The translations under genes and the position numbers were made by a program. The notes under the pieces are model-generated. The model was given only the letters and a program-made list of their open reading frames with translations, made no database searches and was not told the origin of the DNA. This document shows positions 8,745-17,810 of a DNA stretch of 64,000 nucleotides, piece by piece (position 1 is the first letter of the stretch; every line of letters starts with the position of its first letter). The DNA comes from an uncultured Paracoccaceae bacterium (GTDB lineage Bacteria > Pseudomonadota > Alphaproteobacteria > Rhodobacterales > Rhodobacteraceae), in the NCBI GenBank assembly GCA_947492825.1, contig CANLNT010000001.1, forward strand, positions 558,001-622,000, read 5' to 3'.

Positions 8745-9485
8745 TCACGCGGCCCACCGCATCCAGATGGGCGCGCGTTTGACCGTGAACCACGGCCAGA
8801 CCTTGGGTGTCAGCAGAATGATCAGCATGGCAATCGACAGCAGGCACCAGATCGCGGGCTGCTCGTCGAGGTTATCGGTCAGGAATTGCACCAGAAATGG
8901 CCCGGTGACGTAGAAATAGAGCGCCAGCCGCCACGCCCCATAGATCATCGGCATAAAGAAGAACGCAGCCTGATAGGCTATGAACCCGTCCTCTGCGATC
9001 CACAGGAACCAATGATCCCGGAATCCGTTGCCCCAGCCGTTGAACGGCAACTCCCACGCCAGATGCCATTCGCCCATATAGGTGCACATCCGGCGCGCGC
9101 ACATCATGCGCTCATCGTCACATAAGCCTGCCGATTCAAGGGGATAAAGCATCGCAAGCGATCCCACCGCCGACACCAGACACAGCGCAAAAACCGGCCA
9201 GCGGATGCGCTGGGCGTAGGCCACTGGCAACGCAAACAGGCATAGGATGTTGAAGAACAGTGGCTGAAACGCGATGTGGACATAGCCCAGCAGGGTGACC
9301 AGCTGATTTGAGCGCAAGCTACACTGATCGACCACCGGATAGGACAGGGCCTGCAAGATCTCCATGCCGGTGAAATAGGCCACCGGCAGCCACATCGGCG
9401 CAGGTTTGCCCTTGGCGATCAGGTAGCCTGTCGCGGCGATCCCTACCGCCGACATCCCAACTGATGCCCCCATCGACCAACACAT
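8745..9485 (-). CDS. DUF5765 family multi-pass membrane protein
   Basis: The 246-residue protein has about seven hydrophobic segments. It opens with MCWSMGASVGMSAVGIAATG and carries MEILQALSYPVVDQC, the signature of DUF5765, and a His/Cys-rich middle. I chose ATG 9485 because GAGGGG lies just upstream and the homologous start is at MCWS; a longer frame from 9587 adds a charged extension. The function is unknown. It is divergent from infA and ends where the nitrilase ends. Confidence 0.8.
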   Translation of the reverse strand: MCWSMGASVGMSAVGIAATGYLIAKGKPAPMWLPVAYFTGMEILQALSYPVVDQCSLRSNQLVTLLGYVHIAFQPLFFNILCLFALPVAYAQRIRWPVFALCLVSAVGSLAMLYPLESAGLCDDERMMCARRMCTYMGEWHLAWELPFNGWGNGFRDHWFLWIAEDGFIAYQAAFFFMPMIYGAWRLALYFYVTGPFLVQFLTDNLDEQPAIWCLLSIAMLIILLTPKVWPWFTVKRAPIWMRWAA

Positions 9486-9631
9486 GCGCCGCCCCTCGTC
9501 GTCCTTTGCGTTACCCTGCGGCGTTTGGCCGGGCAAAAAAACCCCAAAGCTGCCTTTGCCCTTGATATTTTCGCGCGTCAGGCGCATTTAGTCCGCGCGC
9601 AGCAAGCGCAGGAACATGAACAGGAGACCAC

Positions 9632-9850
9632 ATGGCCAAGGAAGATATTCTCGAATTCCCCGGTGTCGTGAAGGAACTTCTGCCGAACGCGACATTTCGG
9701 GTCGAACTTGAGAACGGCCATGAGATCATCGCGCATACGGCAGGCAAGATGCGCAAGAACCGCATCCGGGTTCTGGCTGGCGACAAGGTGCAGGTCGAAA
9801 TGACCCCCTATGATTTGACCAAAGGTCGGATCAACTATCGGTTTAAGTAG
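9632..9850 (+). CDS. infA: Translation initiation factor IF-1
   Basis: IF-1 is a 72-residue single OB-fold protein that occupies the ribosomal A site during initiation. The sequence is textbook: [19 protein letters not shown], then [20 protein letters not shown] and the C-terminal KGRINYRFK. The start is supported by a purine-rich AGGAGA site. A perfect hairpin begins at its last stop base. It leads infA-maf-RNase E/G-yacG, a conserved order in this family. Confidence 0.98.
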   Translation: MAKEDILEFPGVVKELLPNATFRVELENGHEIIAHTAGKMRKNRIRVLAGDKVQVEMTPYDLTKGRINYRFK

Positions 9851-9870
9851 GGTCAAGCCGTGCTTGACCC
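9850..9870 (+). terminator. Perfect hairpin beginning at the infA stop codon
   Basis: Nine-base arms GGGTCAAGC (9850-9858) and GCTTGACCC (9862-9870) flank a three-base loop. No T-run follows, so it is either a non-canonical terminator or an mRNA 3'-end stabiliser separating infA from maf. Confidence 0.6.
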
Positions 9871-9975
9871 AGTGCGGGTAAGCGGTTTGCCAATGGCAAA
9901 CTGCGGCCGTCACCCGGTGGCAATCCTGTTGCCCGCGCGAAGAGGGACGACAGGACCGATGAGCGGCGCGCCCCG

Positions 9976-10581
9976 ATGACAACCCTCACACCCAATCCCG
10001 ACCTCAAACTGATCCTCGGCTCTGGCTCGCCCCGGCGGCTGGAATTGCTGGCGCAGATCGGCGTCACCCCACACGCTATCCGCCCCCCCGACATTGACGA
10101 GGATCCGGCCAAAGGCGAAGTGCCGCGCGACTACGTCAACCGGATCGCCGCTGAAAAGGCCGCTGCCGTTGCCATCACAGATGATGAACTGGTGCTCTGC
10201 GCCGATACCACCGTGGCCCTTGGCCGCCGCATCTTGGGCAAACCCTGCGATGCGGGTGAAGCGCGTGCCTTTCTGACCCTGCTCTCGGGCCGTCGCCACA
10301 AGGTGATCACCGCCATGGCTGTCAAACGTGGCGACCGCATCTGGCAAAAGGACGTGCAGTCCACTGTCGCCGTCAAACGCCTGTCTGCGGCAGAAATCGA
10401 CTGGTACCTCGCAACCGGCGACTGGCAGGGCAAGGCAGGCGGCTATGCCATCCAAGGGCCGGCCTCGGCCTTTATACCGTGGATCAACGGGTCTTTTCAC
10501 GCGGTCATGGGCCTGCCGCTGCCCGAAACCGCCGGGCTCTTGACCGCCGCAGGCTTCCCGCTTTTCAAAGGTGACACATGA
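9976..10581 (+). CDS. maf: Maf-family nucleotide pyrophosphatase
   Basis: The 201-residue protein hydrolyses non-canonical or modified nucleoside triphosphates to monophosphates (house-cleaning). The Maf signature [16 protein letters not shown] lies at residues 14-29, then DTTVALG and [10 protein letters not shown], with a C-terminal GYAIQGPAS. The stop overlaps the next ATG by four bases. Whether it acts on dTTP/UTP or m7GTP cannot be settled by eye. Confidence 0.93.
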   Translation: MTTLTPNPDLKLILGSGSPRRLELLAQIGVTPHAIRPPDIDEDPAKGEVPRDYVNRIAAEKAAAVAITDDELVLCADTTVALGRRILGKPCDAGEARAFLTLLSGRRHKVITAMAVKRGDRIWQKDVQSTVAVKRLSAAEIDWYLATGDWQGKAGGYAIQGPASAFIPWINGSFHAVMGLPLPETAGLLTAAGFPLFKGDT

Positions 10582-11600
10582 AGGGCCGCACAATTGTTCT
10601 GGACCATCTGAACGGGGTCGAGGCTGCGGCCCGCCTTCTTGACGGCAAGCTTGATGACCTGTTGGTCGATGCGCCCGACGCCCCGCGCCCCGGCGCGATC
10701 TTTCGCGGCATCTGTGACCGGCCCTTGAAGGGGCAGGGCGGCATGATGCTCCGCCTGCCCGATGGTGAGACGGCGTTCCTGCGGCAGGGCAAGGGGCTGC
10801 GCCCCGGCCAACCACTGCTGGTGCAGGTCACTGGCTACGCCGAAGGCGGCAAAGCCGTGCCGGTGACCGATCGCGTGTTGTTCAAGAGCCGCTATGCCAT
10901 CGTCACGCCGGGCAAACCCGGCGCCAATATCAGCCGCCAGATCGCTGATGATGATGAAATTGACCGCCTGCGCCTGTTGATCAATGAAACCTATGATGCC
11001 GAACACGGTCTGATCCTGCGGTCGTCCTGCGCTGGCGCCGACGAAGAAGCAATCGTCGACGATATCAACGCCATGCTGGCCCTCGCAGATGCGGTCTTGG
11101 CCGATGCCACTGGCACCGACCCCGAAGCACTGACCGAAGGCGATGGCCCGCATCTTGTGGCTTGGCGCGAATGGGTGGCACCCGCCAATGTGGTGACCGA
11201 GCCAGGCAGTTTTGACCACCTTGGCGTGCTCGACCAGATCGAGGTGCTCAGCAATCCGATGGTGCCTTTGGACGATGGCACCATGTATGTCGAACCGACC
11301 CGCGCGCTGGTTGCGGTCGATGTGAATACCGGCGGCGATACCTCGCCAGCCGCGGCGCTCAAGGCGAACCTTGCCGCCGCCCGCGCCTTGCCACGCGCCT
11401 TGCGCCTGCGCGGGCTTGGCGGCCAGATCACCGTTGATTTCGCGCCGATGTCCAAGGCCCACCGCAAGCAGTTGGAACAATCGCTGCGTGCCGTGTTCAA
11501 GGCTGATGGCATCGAAACCTCGCTTGTGGGCTGGACGCCGATGGGCTGCTTTGAATTGCAGCGCAAGCGCGAACGCCGCCCGTTCAAAGGGATCGCGTGA
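10578..11600 (+). CDS. Ribonuclease E/G family protein, short form
   Basis: The 340-residue protein has the RNase E/G catalytic region. The metal-binding acidic motifs are [10 protein letters not shown] near residue 245 and ITVDFAPM near residue 290, in the usual [10 protein letters not shown] context. It is shorter than E. coli RNase G (about 490) and ends soon after the DNase-I-like subdomain. The CPxCxGxG zinc-link motif is absent. A genuine full-length RNase E is presumably elsewhere. It overlaps maf and yacG by a few bases, so translation is coupled. Confidence 0.85.
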   Translation: MKGRTIVLDHLNGVEAAARLLDGKLDDLLVDAPDAPRPGAIFRGICDRPLKGQGGMMLRLPDGETAFLRQGKGLRPGQPLLVQVTGYAEGGKAVPVTDRVLFKSRYAIVTPGKPGANISRQIADDDEIDRLRLLINETYDAEHGLILRSSCAGADEEAIVDDINAMLALADAVLADATGTDPEALTEGDGPHLVAWREWVAPANVVTEPGSFDHLGVLDQIEVLSNPMVPLDDGTMYVEPTRALVAVDVNTGGDTSPAAALKANLAAARALPRALRLRGLGGQITVDFAPMSKAHRKQLEQSLRAVFKADGIETSLVGWTPMGCFELQRKRERRPFKGIA

Positions 11601-11782
11601 TGGCCGATTGCCCGATTTGTGCCCGCCCCACAGATGCCAAGTACCGCCCGTTCTGTTCCAAACGCTGCGCAGATGTGGACCTCGCCAAATGGCTGACTGG
11701 TGGCTATGCAATCCCGGCGGCTGACAGCGATGACCCTGACGATGCACCGCCGCTGCCGCCGACCGACGACACTGCGCACTAA
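11600..11782 (+). CDS. yacG: DNA gyrase inhibitor YacG-type zinc protein
   Basis: A 60-residue zinc-binding protein. Ligands Cys4, Cys7, Cys19 and Cys23 form CPICARP...FCSKRC, followed by ADVDLAKWLTGGYAIP, the YacG (DUF329) signature. In E. coli YacG binds GyrB and inhibits gyrase. ATG 11600 overlaps the RNase stop (TGATG); a GTG three bases earlier is an alternative. Confidence 0.93.
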   Translation: MADCPICARPTDAKYRPFCSKRCADVDLAKWLTGGYAIPAADSDDPDDAPPLPPTDDTAH

Positions 11783-11975
11783 CGCTTGAAAACGCCGCTG
11801 ACCCCGTGCAAAATATGGGCGCGGGCAGGCGATGGCGTCGCCGCTACCCTCTGGTGGTCCCCCCGCATTACCCATCCTGAACGCCGGGATCTTGCTTTGC
11901 CGTTTGCGCGGTGGGCGAAGGTGTCGACATGCGCGCCGTCTTTGCCCCGCGCGCGGCCTGAACAGGAGTCATCCG

Positions 11976-13202
11976 ATGGACGGAACATCCAACCGCACAA
12001 CACGCCCCGAGTTCTACCGCTTTCATCAGGGCGAAAAGACACTGCCATTTGCCGACACCGAGTATGAGGCACGCCTGACCGGCCTGCGCGCGATCATGGC
12101 CGACAAGGGGGTAGAGGCTTGCGTGCTGACCTCCATGCATAACGTCGCCTATTACTCCGGCTTTCTCTATTGCGCCTTCGGGCGGCCCTATGCGCAGGTG
12201 GTCACGGCCACCGATACGGTCACTTTCAGCGCAGGCATTGATGCAGCCCAGCCGTGGCGGCGGTGTTACGGCGACAACATTACCTATACCGACTGGCAAC
12301 GGAACAACTACTGGCGCGCAATCCTGTCCGTGGCAGGTCCGGGCAAAGTCATCGGTTTCGAGGGCGATCATCTCTCTGTCGCGCAAATGGCCCTCTTGGA
12401 GGATTTCCTGTCACCCGCAGCCACGGTTGATATCGCGCCCGCCACCATGACCCAACGGATGCACAAATCCACAGCAGAGCTTGACCTGATCCGGGCAGGG
12501 GCCGCCACCGCAGACGTCGGCGGCTATGCCATCCGTGACGCGATCAAGGTCGGCGCACGCGAGATTGACATCGCCATGGCGGGCCGCGACGCGATGGAGC
12601 TTGATATCGCCCGCCGGTTTCCAGATGCCGAATACCGCGACACATGGGTCTGGTTCCAATCGGGTCTCAACACCGATGGCGCGCATAACCCGGTGACCAG
12701 TCGCCGGTTGGAACGTGGCGACATCCTCAGCCTCAATACCTTTCCGATGATCTCTGGCTACTACACGGCGCTGGAACGCACACTGTTTGTCGGGGACGTG
12801 GATCCGGCGTCGCTGCGGGTTTGGGAAGCGAACGTTGCCGCCCACGAACTGGGCATGCGCCTGCTCAAACCCGGCGCGTCCTGCGCCGAGGTCACCAACC
12901 AGATCAATGCGTTTTTTGCTGAACGCGATCTGCTGCAATATCGCACCTTTGGCTACGGCCATTCGTTCGGTGTGCTCAGCCACTACTACGGGCGTGAAGC
13001 GGGGTTGGAACTGCGAGAGGATATCGACACCGTGTTGGAATCGGGCATGGTCATCTCAATGGAACCGATGCTGACCATCCCAGTGGACGAGCCGGGGGCT
13101 GGCGGCTACCGCGAGCATGACGTCCTGATCATCACCGAAGATGGTAACCAGAACATTACCGGCTTCCCCTTTGGACCGCAGTCCAACGTGATCGGTTCTT
13201 AG
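11976..13202 (+). CDS. Creatinase (creatine amidinohydrolase)
   Basis: The 408-residue enzyme would hydrolyse creatine to sarcosine and urea. It uses the M24 'pita-bread' fold without metal. It closely follows Pseudomonas putida creatinase in FLYCAFGRPYAQVVT, QPWRR, YTDWQR and FQSGLNTDGAHNPVT, with the catalytic His at 237, and in RTFGYGHSFGVLSHYYGREA. I chose ATG 11976 because AACAGGAG precedes it; a longer frame is unlike the family. It stands alone, with no sarcosine oxidase or urease genes nearby. A related M24 amidinohydrolase with another guanidino substrate is the alternative. Confidence 0.88.
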   Translation: MDGTSNRTTRPEFYRFHQGEKTLPFADTEYEARLTGLRAIMADKGVEACVLTSMHNVAYYSGFLYCAFGRPYAQVVTATDTVTFSAGIDAAQPWRRCYGDNITYTDWQRNNYWRAILSVAGPGKVIGFEGDHLSVAQMALLEDFLSPAATVDIAPATMTQRMHKSTAELDLIRAGAATADVGGYAIRDAIKVGAREIDIAMAGRDAMELDIARRFPDAEYRDTWVWFQSGLNTDGAHNPVTSRRLERGDILSLNTFPMISGYYTALERTLFVGDVDPASLRVWEANVAAHELGMRLLKPGASCAEVTNQINAFFAERDLLQYRTFGYGHSFGVLSHYYGREAGLELREDIDTVLESGMVISMEPMLTIPVDEPGAGGYREHDVLIITEDGNQNITGFPFGPQSNVIGS

Positions 13203-13243
13203 GCCGGGCAGGGCGCGTAGCCCTTTGACAGTGGCGTCAAACG

Positions 13244-13276
13244 AACAGGTGTTGCACCGCACGGTTAACACCTGTT
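13244..13276 (+). terminator. Inverted repeat after creatinase, possible terminator
   Basis: Ten-base arms AACAGGTGTT (13244-13253) and AACACCTGTT (13267-13276) enclose a 13-base loop that can itself pair (CCG/CGG). The sequence TTAGACCTTTT follows. It could end the creatinase transcript or be an operator. Confidence 0.5.
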
Positions 13277-13446
13277 TAGACCTTTTGCGGCCCGCGATGT
13301 GTATGGTTTGTGCATCGGTTCTGCATCCACCGTTCGGTGCTATTCCGTTTCCTGACGCACGGGTGGAAATTTCATCCATTTGGCGCTGGACACCCCTGAT
13401 ATGTCCCACTAAAACCCCGCTACCCGATGGCCTTAGCCATCCCCGT

Positions 13447-13521
13447 GCCCGGGTAGCTCAGGGGTAGAGCAGTGGATTGAAAATCCTCGTGTCGGTGGTT
13501 CGATTCCGCCCCCGGGCACCA
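13447..13521 (+). tRNA. tRNA-Phe (GAA)
   Basis: A 75-base cloverleaf with encoded CCA. The acceptor strand GCCCGGG pairs with CCCGGGC, the D-arm starts TAGCTCAGGGG, and the anticodon loop TTGAAAA gives GAA. The T-arm is GGCGG-type around TTCGATT. The anticodon stem GTGGA/TCCTC contains one T-T mismatch at its second pair. Confidence 0.96.
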
Positions 13522-13780
13522 CTTAACAAGATGATATGATTGTGTTTTCTTCTAATGACCGATCCTCGTGTCGATCAGGATTGACGATTTGCGCCCGCTG
13601 TTGGCTGGCTTTTCCAGCGCGGCCACTGTCTGACCGCGAGATTTCAGATCGTAGTTGGCGGCCTGTAGGTGCGCTGTCTGACCGGTACTCATCCATTGGC
13701 GGGGCCGCCCAAAACCGGTTCAAAACAAGTCGCTTAAGCTGTTTTGCACTGTGCCGCGCGATGATAAACACGGGCGCAGC

Positions 13781-14809
13781 ATGATCAAAGATACATCGCC
13801 TCTGATATCAACGGTTTCAGGTCAATTTGTTGCCGATTGGCTAGATGCGCTGCGTCCTCTTTGTGCCGATGATCACTTTCATTCACTTTTGGAACGCGCA
13901 GATCTGCAGCCGGACCATCATAATCCCCATGGCCGGGTGACGCTTGACCAAATCGTCCGACTTTACCAGATAGCTGCCGTTGAAACGGGTGATGAGATGA
14001 TGGGGCTTTGGTCACGTCCTATTCGTCCGCGGGCCCTGCAACACCTTCTGACCTCGGTTCGCGAAGCGACATCGCTGGCCTCTGCGCTGTACCGGTTTTC
14101 AACGTTTTGGAACCTGTTGTTGGATGACTATCAATGCGCACTGATCGAAACAGAGGATGCGTTGACGCTGAAGCTCATCCCGCAAGCGGACCATGCAGTC
14201 CAACGGTTTGGGCATATGCTGATCCTAAAGCTTGCCCACGGTCTGCTGTCCTGGCTTGCGCGGCATGAAGTGGCTGTCAAAGGAGTGGGCTTTGCCTTTG
14301 CGCGCCCGGACTTCGAAGAAGACTATGCTGTGATCTTTCCGTCGCAAGTCCAATTTGGCCAACCGGTCACATCGCTTTCGTTTTCGTTGGATGCCCTGGG
14401 GCCTGTTCAGGTGCGAAGCACGGCTGATTTGGACCGGTTTCTGGGAAAAGCACCGCGCGACTGGATCTTTACGCGATCCCAAGAACACACGCAGTCATTG
14501 CGCGTCCGCACCTACCTGAGCCAGGCAGGATGGGACAGTGCAAACCTGACCGAGGCAGCGAACGCCATGCACATGACGCCGCGCACGCTGATCCGAAAGT
14601 TAGAGGCCGACGGCACAACGTTTCAGGCGATCAAGGACGCCTTGCGCCGCGATATCGCGATCCGCCATTTGCAAACAGGGCTCTACTCGATCGAGGCCAT
14701 CGCACATGAGGTCGGGTTCTCATCGGCGGCCAATTTGCACAAGGCATTTCAGAGATGGACCGGCAACACACCCAGTTCGTATCGGCGCAAATCATCCGTC
14801 GATGCATAG
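13781..14809 (+). CDS. AraC-family transcriptional regulator
   Basis: The 342-residue protein combines an N-terminal arabinose-binding-like domain (PF12625 type, LDQIVRLYQIAAVETGDEMMG) with a C-terminal pair of helix-turn-helix motifs from about residue 240. These are LTEAANAMHMTPRTLIRKLE and IEAIAHEVGFSSAANLHKAF, ending TGNTPSSYRR. ATG 13781 is chosen; an in-frame GTG ten codons upstream is possible. The acyl-CoA dehydrogenase follows 168 bases downstream in the same direction and is its likely target. Confidence 0.88.
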   Translation: MIKDTSPLISTVSGQFVADWLDALRPLCADDHFHSLLERADLQPDHHNPHGRVTLDQIVRLYQIAAVETGDEMMGLWSRPIRPRALQHLLTSVREATSLASALYRFSTFWNLLLDDYQCALIETEDALTLKLIPQADHAVQRFGHMLILKLAHGLLSWLARHEVAVKGVGFAFARPDFEEDYAVIFPSQVQFGQPVTSLSFSLDALGPVQVRSTADLDRFLGKAPRDWIFTRSQEHTQSLRVRTYLSQAGWDSANLTEAANAMHMTPRTLIRKLEADGTTFQAIKDALRRDIAIRHLQTGLYSIEAIAHEVGFSSAANLHKAFQRWTGNTPSSYRRKSSVDA

Positions 14810-14977
14810 AGTTGTCACTTTTCGACAATAGGCTGTCATTTCGCGAGATGGCGAAAGAAGTCTCAAACTGTTAATTCATTGCCAGAAACGTCAATTCAAC
14901 TTCATTGACCTGCAACTGTACCGCATTGCGGAAACGGCAAAATGCGACAGTGCGCGTCTCTCACAAGGAACAGCTCG

Positions 14978-16183
14978 ATGTCAGATAAACTGGACACCAT
15001 TCTCGCGGCCGCGCACGCGCACGCGATGGATGTCATCGCCCCAAACGTGGACGCGTGGAACGCTGCAAAGTCGTGGCCACGCGACGCATCGGATCAGGCA
15101 GGTGCGGCAGGTCTGACCGGGCTTTATGCGCCTGAAGAATGGGGCGGTCAGGGCTTGCCATTGTCTGAAGGCATTCAGGTTTACGAACAATTGGGTCTGG
15201 GCGACGGGGCTTATGCCTTTGCCCTGTCGATGCACAATATCTGCACCTTCGCAGGCTGCGGATACGGGACCGACGCGTTCAAGGAAAAATGGGCGCGCGA
15301 TCTGACCTCGGGCCGCAAGCTGGCGAACTTCGCGTTGACAGAGCCGCAATCCGGCTCCGACCCAATGAAGATGTACACGCGCGCGCACATCAATGACGAT
15401 GGCACGTGGACGATCAGCGGATCAAAGGCCTGGGTCAGTCTGGCGACCGAGGCGGATATCTACTTCACCGTCGTCAAAACCAGCGACTCACCGGGCCACA
15501 AAGACATGGCGATGATCGCCATTCCGGCAGATGCACCGGGGGTCAGCTTTGGCCCGCGCTATGACACCGCGTCCTACAACTTTCTGCCGTTGTCCGAGAT
15601 GTACCTCGACAATGTGGTGGTCAGCGAAGACAACATCATTCTTCCCGTTGGTCAGGGCCTGCAAGGATCGCTGATGGCAATTGATATTGCGCGGGTTTCC
15701 ATCGCGTCAGGGTGCTGTGGTCTTATGCAAGCGGCCCTTGATACCGCACTTTCCTATTCAAAGAATCGGAAGATGTTTGGTGGGAAAAACCTCGATCTCG
15801 ATGGGATTCAGTGGATGCTTGGTGAAGTGGCCACTGACCTGGAAGCGTCAAAGTTGCTCTACCGCAAAGCCGCCGAGGCGCTTGGCACCCCAGAAGGTCC
15901 CTTGATGGCTGCCCATGCAAAGCGGTTTGTGCCGGACGCGGCGGTGAAAGCTGCCAATACCTGCACGCAAGTTCTGGGTGGGATGGGGCTTTTGCAGCCC
16001 TATGGTTTGGATCGCCTGTCGCGTCTTGCGCAGATGCTTCGGATCGTCGACGGCACGACAGAGATCAGCCGCGTCGTCATCGGGCGCGCCCTTCAAAAGC
16101 GTGCAGCAACCTTGCCAGACCTGCCAGTACCCAAAGGGTTTGGCGAGACGGCGGAAGGCGCAGCCTCGGTTGCCGCCGAGTAA
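14978..16183 (+). CDS. Acyl-CoA dehydrogenase family protein
   Basis: A FAD enzyme of 401 residues with the ACAD order: helical N-domain, a central barrel ([14 protein letters not shown], then [13 protein letters not shown]), and a C-terminal helical bundle ([20 protein letters not shown], then [17 protein letters not shown]). The position of the MCAD catalytic Glu (YEGT motif) reads VDGT, so an Asp replaces Glu, and the alternative Glu of the isovaleryl type is also not seen. ATG 14978 has AAGGA upstream. The substrate is unknown. It probably oxidises a short or branched acyl-CoA under the upstream AraC regulator. Confidence 0.88.
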   Translation: MSDKLDTILAAAHAHAMDVIAPNVDAWNAAKSWPRDASDQAGAAGLTGLYAPEEWGGQGLPLSEGIQVYEQLGLGDGAYAFALSMHNICTFAGCGYGTDAFKEKWARDLTSGRKLANFALTEPQSGSDPMKMYTRAHINDDGTWTISGSKAWVSLATEADIYFTVVKTSDSPGHKDMAMIAIPADAPGVSFGPRYDTASYNFLPLSEMYLDNVVVSEDNIILPVGQGLQGSLMAIDIARVSIASGCCGLMQAALDTALSYSKNRKMFGGKNLDLDGIQWMLGEVATDLEASKLLYRKAAEALGTPEGPLMAAHAKRFVPDAAVKAANTCTQVLGGMGLLQPYGLDRLSRLAQMLRIVDGTTEISRVVIGRALQKRAATLPDLPVPKGFGETAEGAASVAAE

Positions 16184-16210
16184 TCGGCAGTCATTTGCGA
16201 AACGACTTTG

Positions 16211-16244
16211 CGGCCGCTCATCCTTTGTGATGGGCGGCCGTTTT
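16211..16244 (+). terminator. Intrinsic terminator of the acyl-CoA dehydrogenase gene
   Basis: Twelve-base arms CGGCCGCTCATC (16211-16222) and GATGGGCGGCCG (16229-16240), with one wobble and a six-base loop, are followed by TTTT. Confidence 0.85.
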
Positions 16245-16359
16245 GCGTCCGGCGGGGCCCACAACCTTCATGCAAATTGGTCAATGCCCAAAGCGCGGGC
16301 GGGGTGTCCGCCGATGCCCAGACTTAACAGATTGTCTAAGAAGAAGGGTGCTTTGACGA

Positions 16360-16393
16360 TGTCTGACGGGGTGTGTGTGGAGAGTGTCAGACA
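16360..16393. promoter_or_regulatory. Inverted repeat upstream of the LacI-type gene
   Basis: Perfect eight-base arms TGTCTGAC (16360-16367) and GTCAGACA (16386-16393) lie in the 455-base gene-free stretch between the terminator and the regulator gene. It could be an operator or part of a leader. The rest of the stretch shows no gene. Confidence 0.4.
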
Positions 16394-16446
16394 CCGCCAA
16401 AGCTGTATTCACGTGATGTCCAGAGTGTGGACCTGTGAGTAGTGAT

Positions 16447-16480
16447 GTGATTACGTCAGACTGTGACGCAATGCAATCAC
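16447..16480. promoter_or_regulatory. Nested inverted repeat upstream of the LacI-type gene
   Basis: Outer arms GTGATT (16447-16452) and AATCAC (16475-16480) enclose inner arms CGTCA (16454-16458) and TGACG (16464-16468). A candidate operator for autoregulation, otherwise unassigned. Confidence 0.4.
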
Positions 16481-16699
16481 GATATCTCTGCCCGCCAGTC
16501 TAAATTGGTCGTACTAGTCATGCAAAAACCTGCATTGGTTGCGGCATTTCATCCTGTTTCCAGCGGAACCCGCTGACAATATGATTAAATCGTGATGCTT
16601 TTGTCTCAAATTTCCCCGCGACCCCCTATGCGTTCCATGTTTGAAGGGGACGTATCAGTTGCGCTGGGTTCGGTCTGACTGATGGCAAAAGGGGGGAGA

Positions 16700-17713
16700 A
16701 TGACGAACAACCGGGCACGCATGGGTGATGTCGCCGCATTAAGCGGCCTCTCGCGGTCCACGGTCGACCGGGTTTTGAATGGTCGGGCCGGTGTCCGCGC
16801 GGAAACCGTGGCGCGGGTTGAGGCAGCAATGCGGTCTCTGGGTTATGCGCCTTCATCCCTGTCGGCCCGCAAGGTCGTTGCCCACAAGAACGTCGCACTT
16901 GTCCTGCCGGAAGGCACCAACCCGTTTTTTGATGTGGTCATTCGCAGCGCGGGCCAAATCTCGGGCCTTGACGCTTTTGTCGGGCATACATTCCACAGCC
17001 ACCGCTATGATACCTATGCACCGGACAGCGTGATCCCGGTGCTGCAATCGCTGCCACCCGAGACGGATGCGCTGGTAATTGTGGGTGTCGACAATGATGA
17101 TGTGACCGATGCGCTCAGTGGGCTGAGCGCGCGCGGCGTGCGGGTGATCACCATCATCTCGGATGCCCCGCGCGCGCAGCGATTTGCTTATGTCGGACAA
17201 GATAATTTTGCCACCGGGTGCACCGCTGCACGCCTGCTGGCGACAATGATACCCCAAGGCGCGGGCGAAGTGGCACTTTTGCTGGGGCACCTGCAGTTTC
17301 GGCACCTTCTGGACCGCATGTCGGGTTTTCGTCAGACGCTGGGGTTGTCGCGCCCAGATCTGACTGTCATCCAGCCCGCAGCCTATGGCAGTGACCCGGC
17401 CATGACCGGCCAGGTCGTGGCAGAGCTTGCCGCGCGAGGTGATGCACTGCGCGGGGTCTATCTGGCCGGTGGGGGACAGCCGTCACTGATTGATGCCTTT
17501 GCCGATGGCTGCCCGGCACCGCTAAAGATTATCGGGCACGAGATTACACCCTATACCCGCAAGGCCTTGAATGAAGGACGTTTTCAGGCCGTTTTGGCCC
17601 ATGACATGGACCGTGTGATGCAGCAGGCGCTTGAAGTGGCTCTTGATCTCCGCAGCCCCGAAGACGTGCATTGCGCGATCAATATCTTCGTCCGTGACAA
17701 CTTGCCGGACTAG
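16700..17713 (+). CDS. LacI-type transcriptional regulator
   Basis: The 337-residue protein has an N-terminal helix-turn-helix with the LacI recognition pattern (VAALSGLSRSTVDRVLNGRA), a hinge, then a periplasmic-binding-type sensor domain (NVALVLPEGTNPFFDVVI through AYVGQDNFATGCTAARLLA to the C-terminus). ATG 16700 is chosen because GGGGGGAGA lies directly before it; ATG 16682 is in frame but lacks a site. It stands alone and its target and sugar-like ligand are unknown. Confidence 0.88.
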   Translation: MTNNRARMGDVAALSGLSRSTVDRVLNGRAGVRAETVARVEAAMRSLGYAPSSLSARKVVAHKNVALVLPEGTNPFFDVVIRSAGQISGLDAFVGHTFHSHRYDTYAPDSVIPVLQSLPPETDALVIVGVDNDDVTDALSGLSARGVRVITIISDAPRAQRFAYVGQDNFATGCTAARLLATMIPQGAGEVALLLGHLQFRHLLDRMSGFRQTLGLSRPDLTVIQPAAYGSDPAMTGQVVAELAARGDALRGVYLAGGGQPSLIDAFADGCPAPLKIIGHEITPYTRKALNEGRFQAVLAHDMDRVMQQALEVALDLRSPEDVHCAINIFVRDNLPD

Positions 17714-17810
17714 GCACAGGACAACGTTTCCCTGCGCCGCTGGTGAAATACCTGCGACACATCGGTGGTTTCGCGGGCACCAGTCGATGCCGGATGAACG
17801 TGTATTCAGC

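Noticed and set aside
10497-11747. Minus-strand 416-residue frame
   Set aside because: Antisense to the RNase E/G gene; low-complexity His/Gln/Arg composition, no known family.
11783-11975. Possible RNA gene between yacG and creatinase
   Set aside because: I found only a small hairpin (GGCGA/TCGCC) and no tRNA, 6S or riboswitch pattern.
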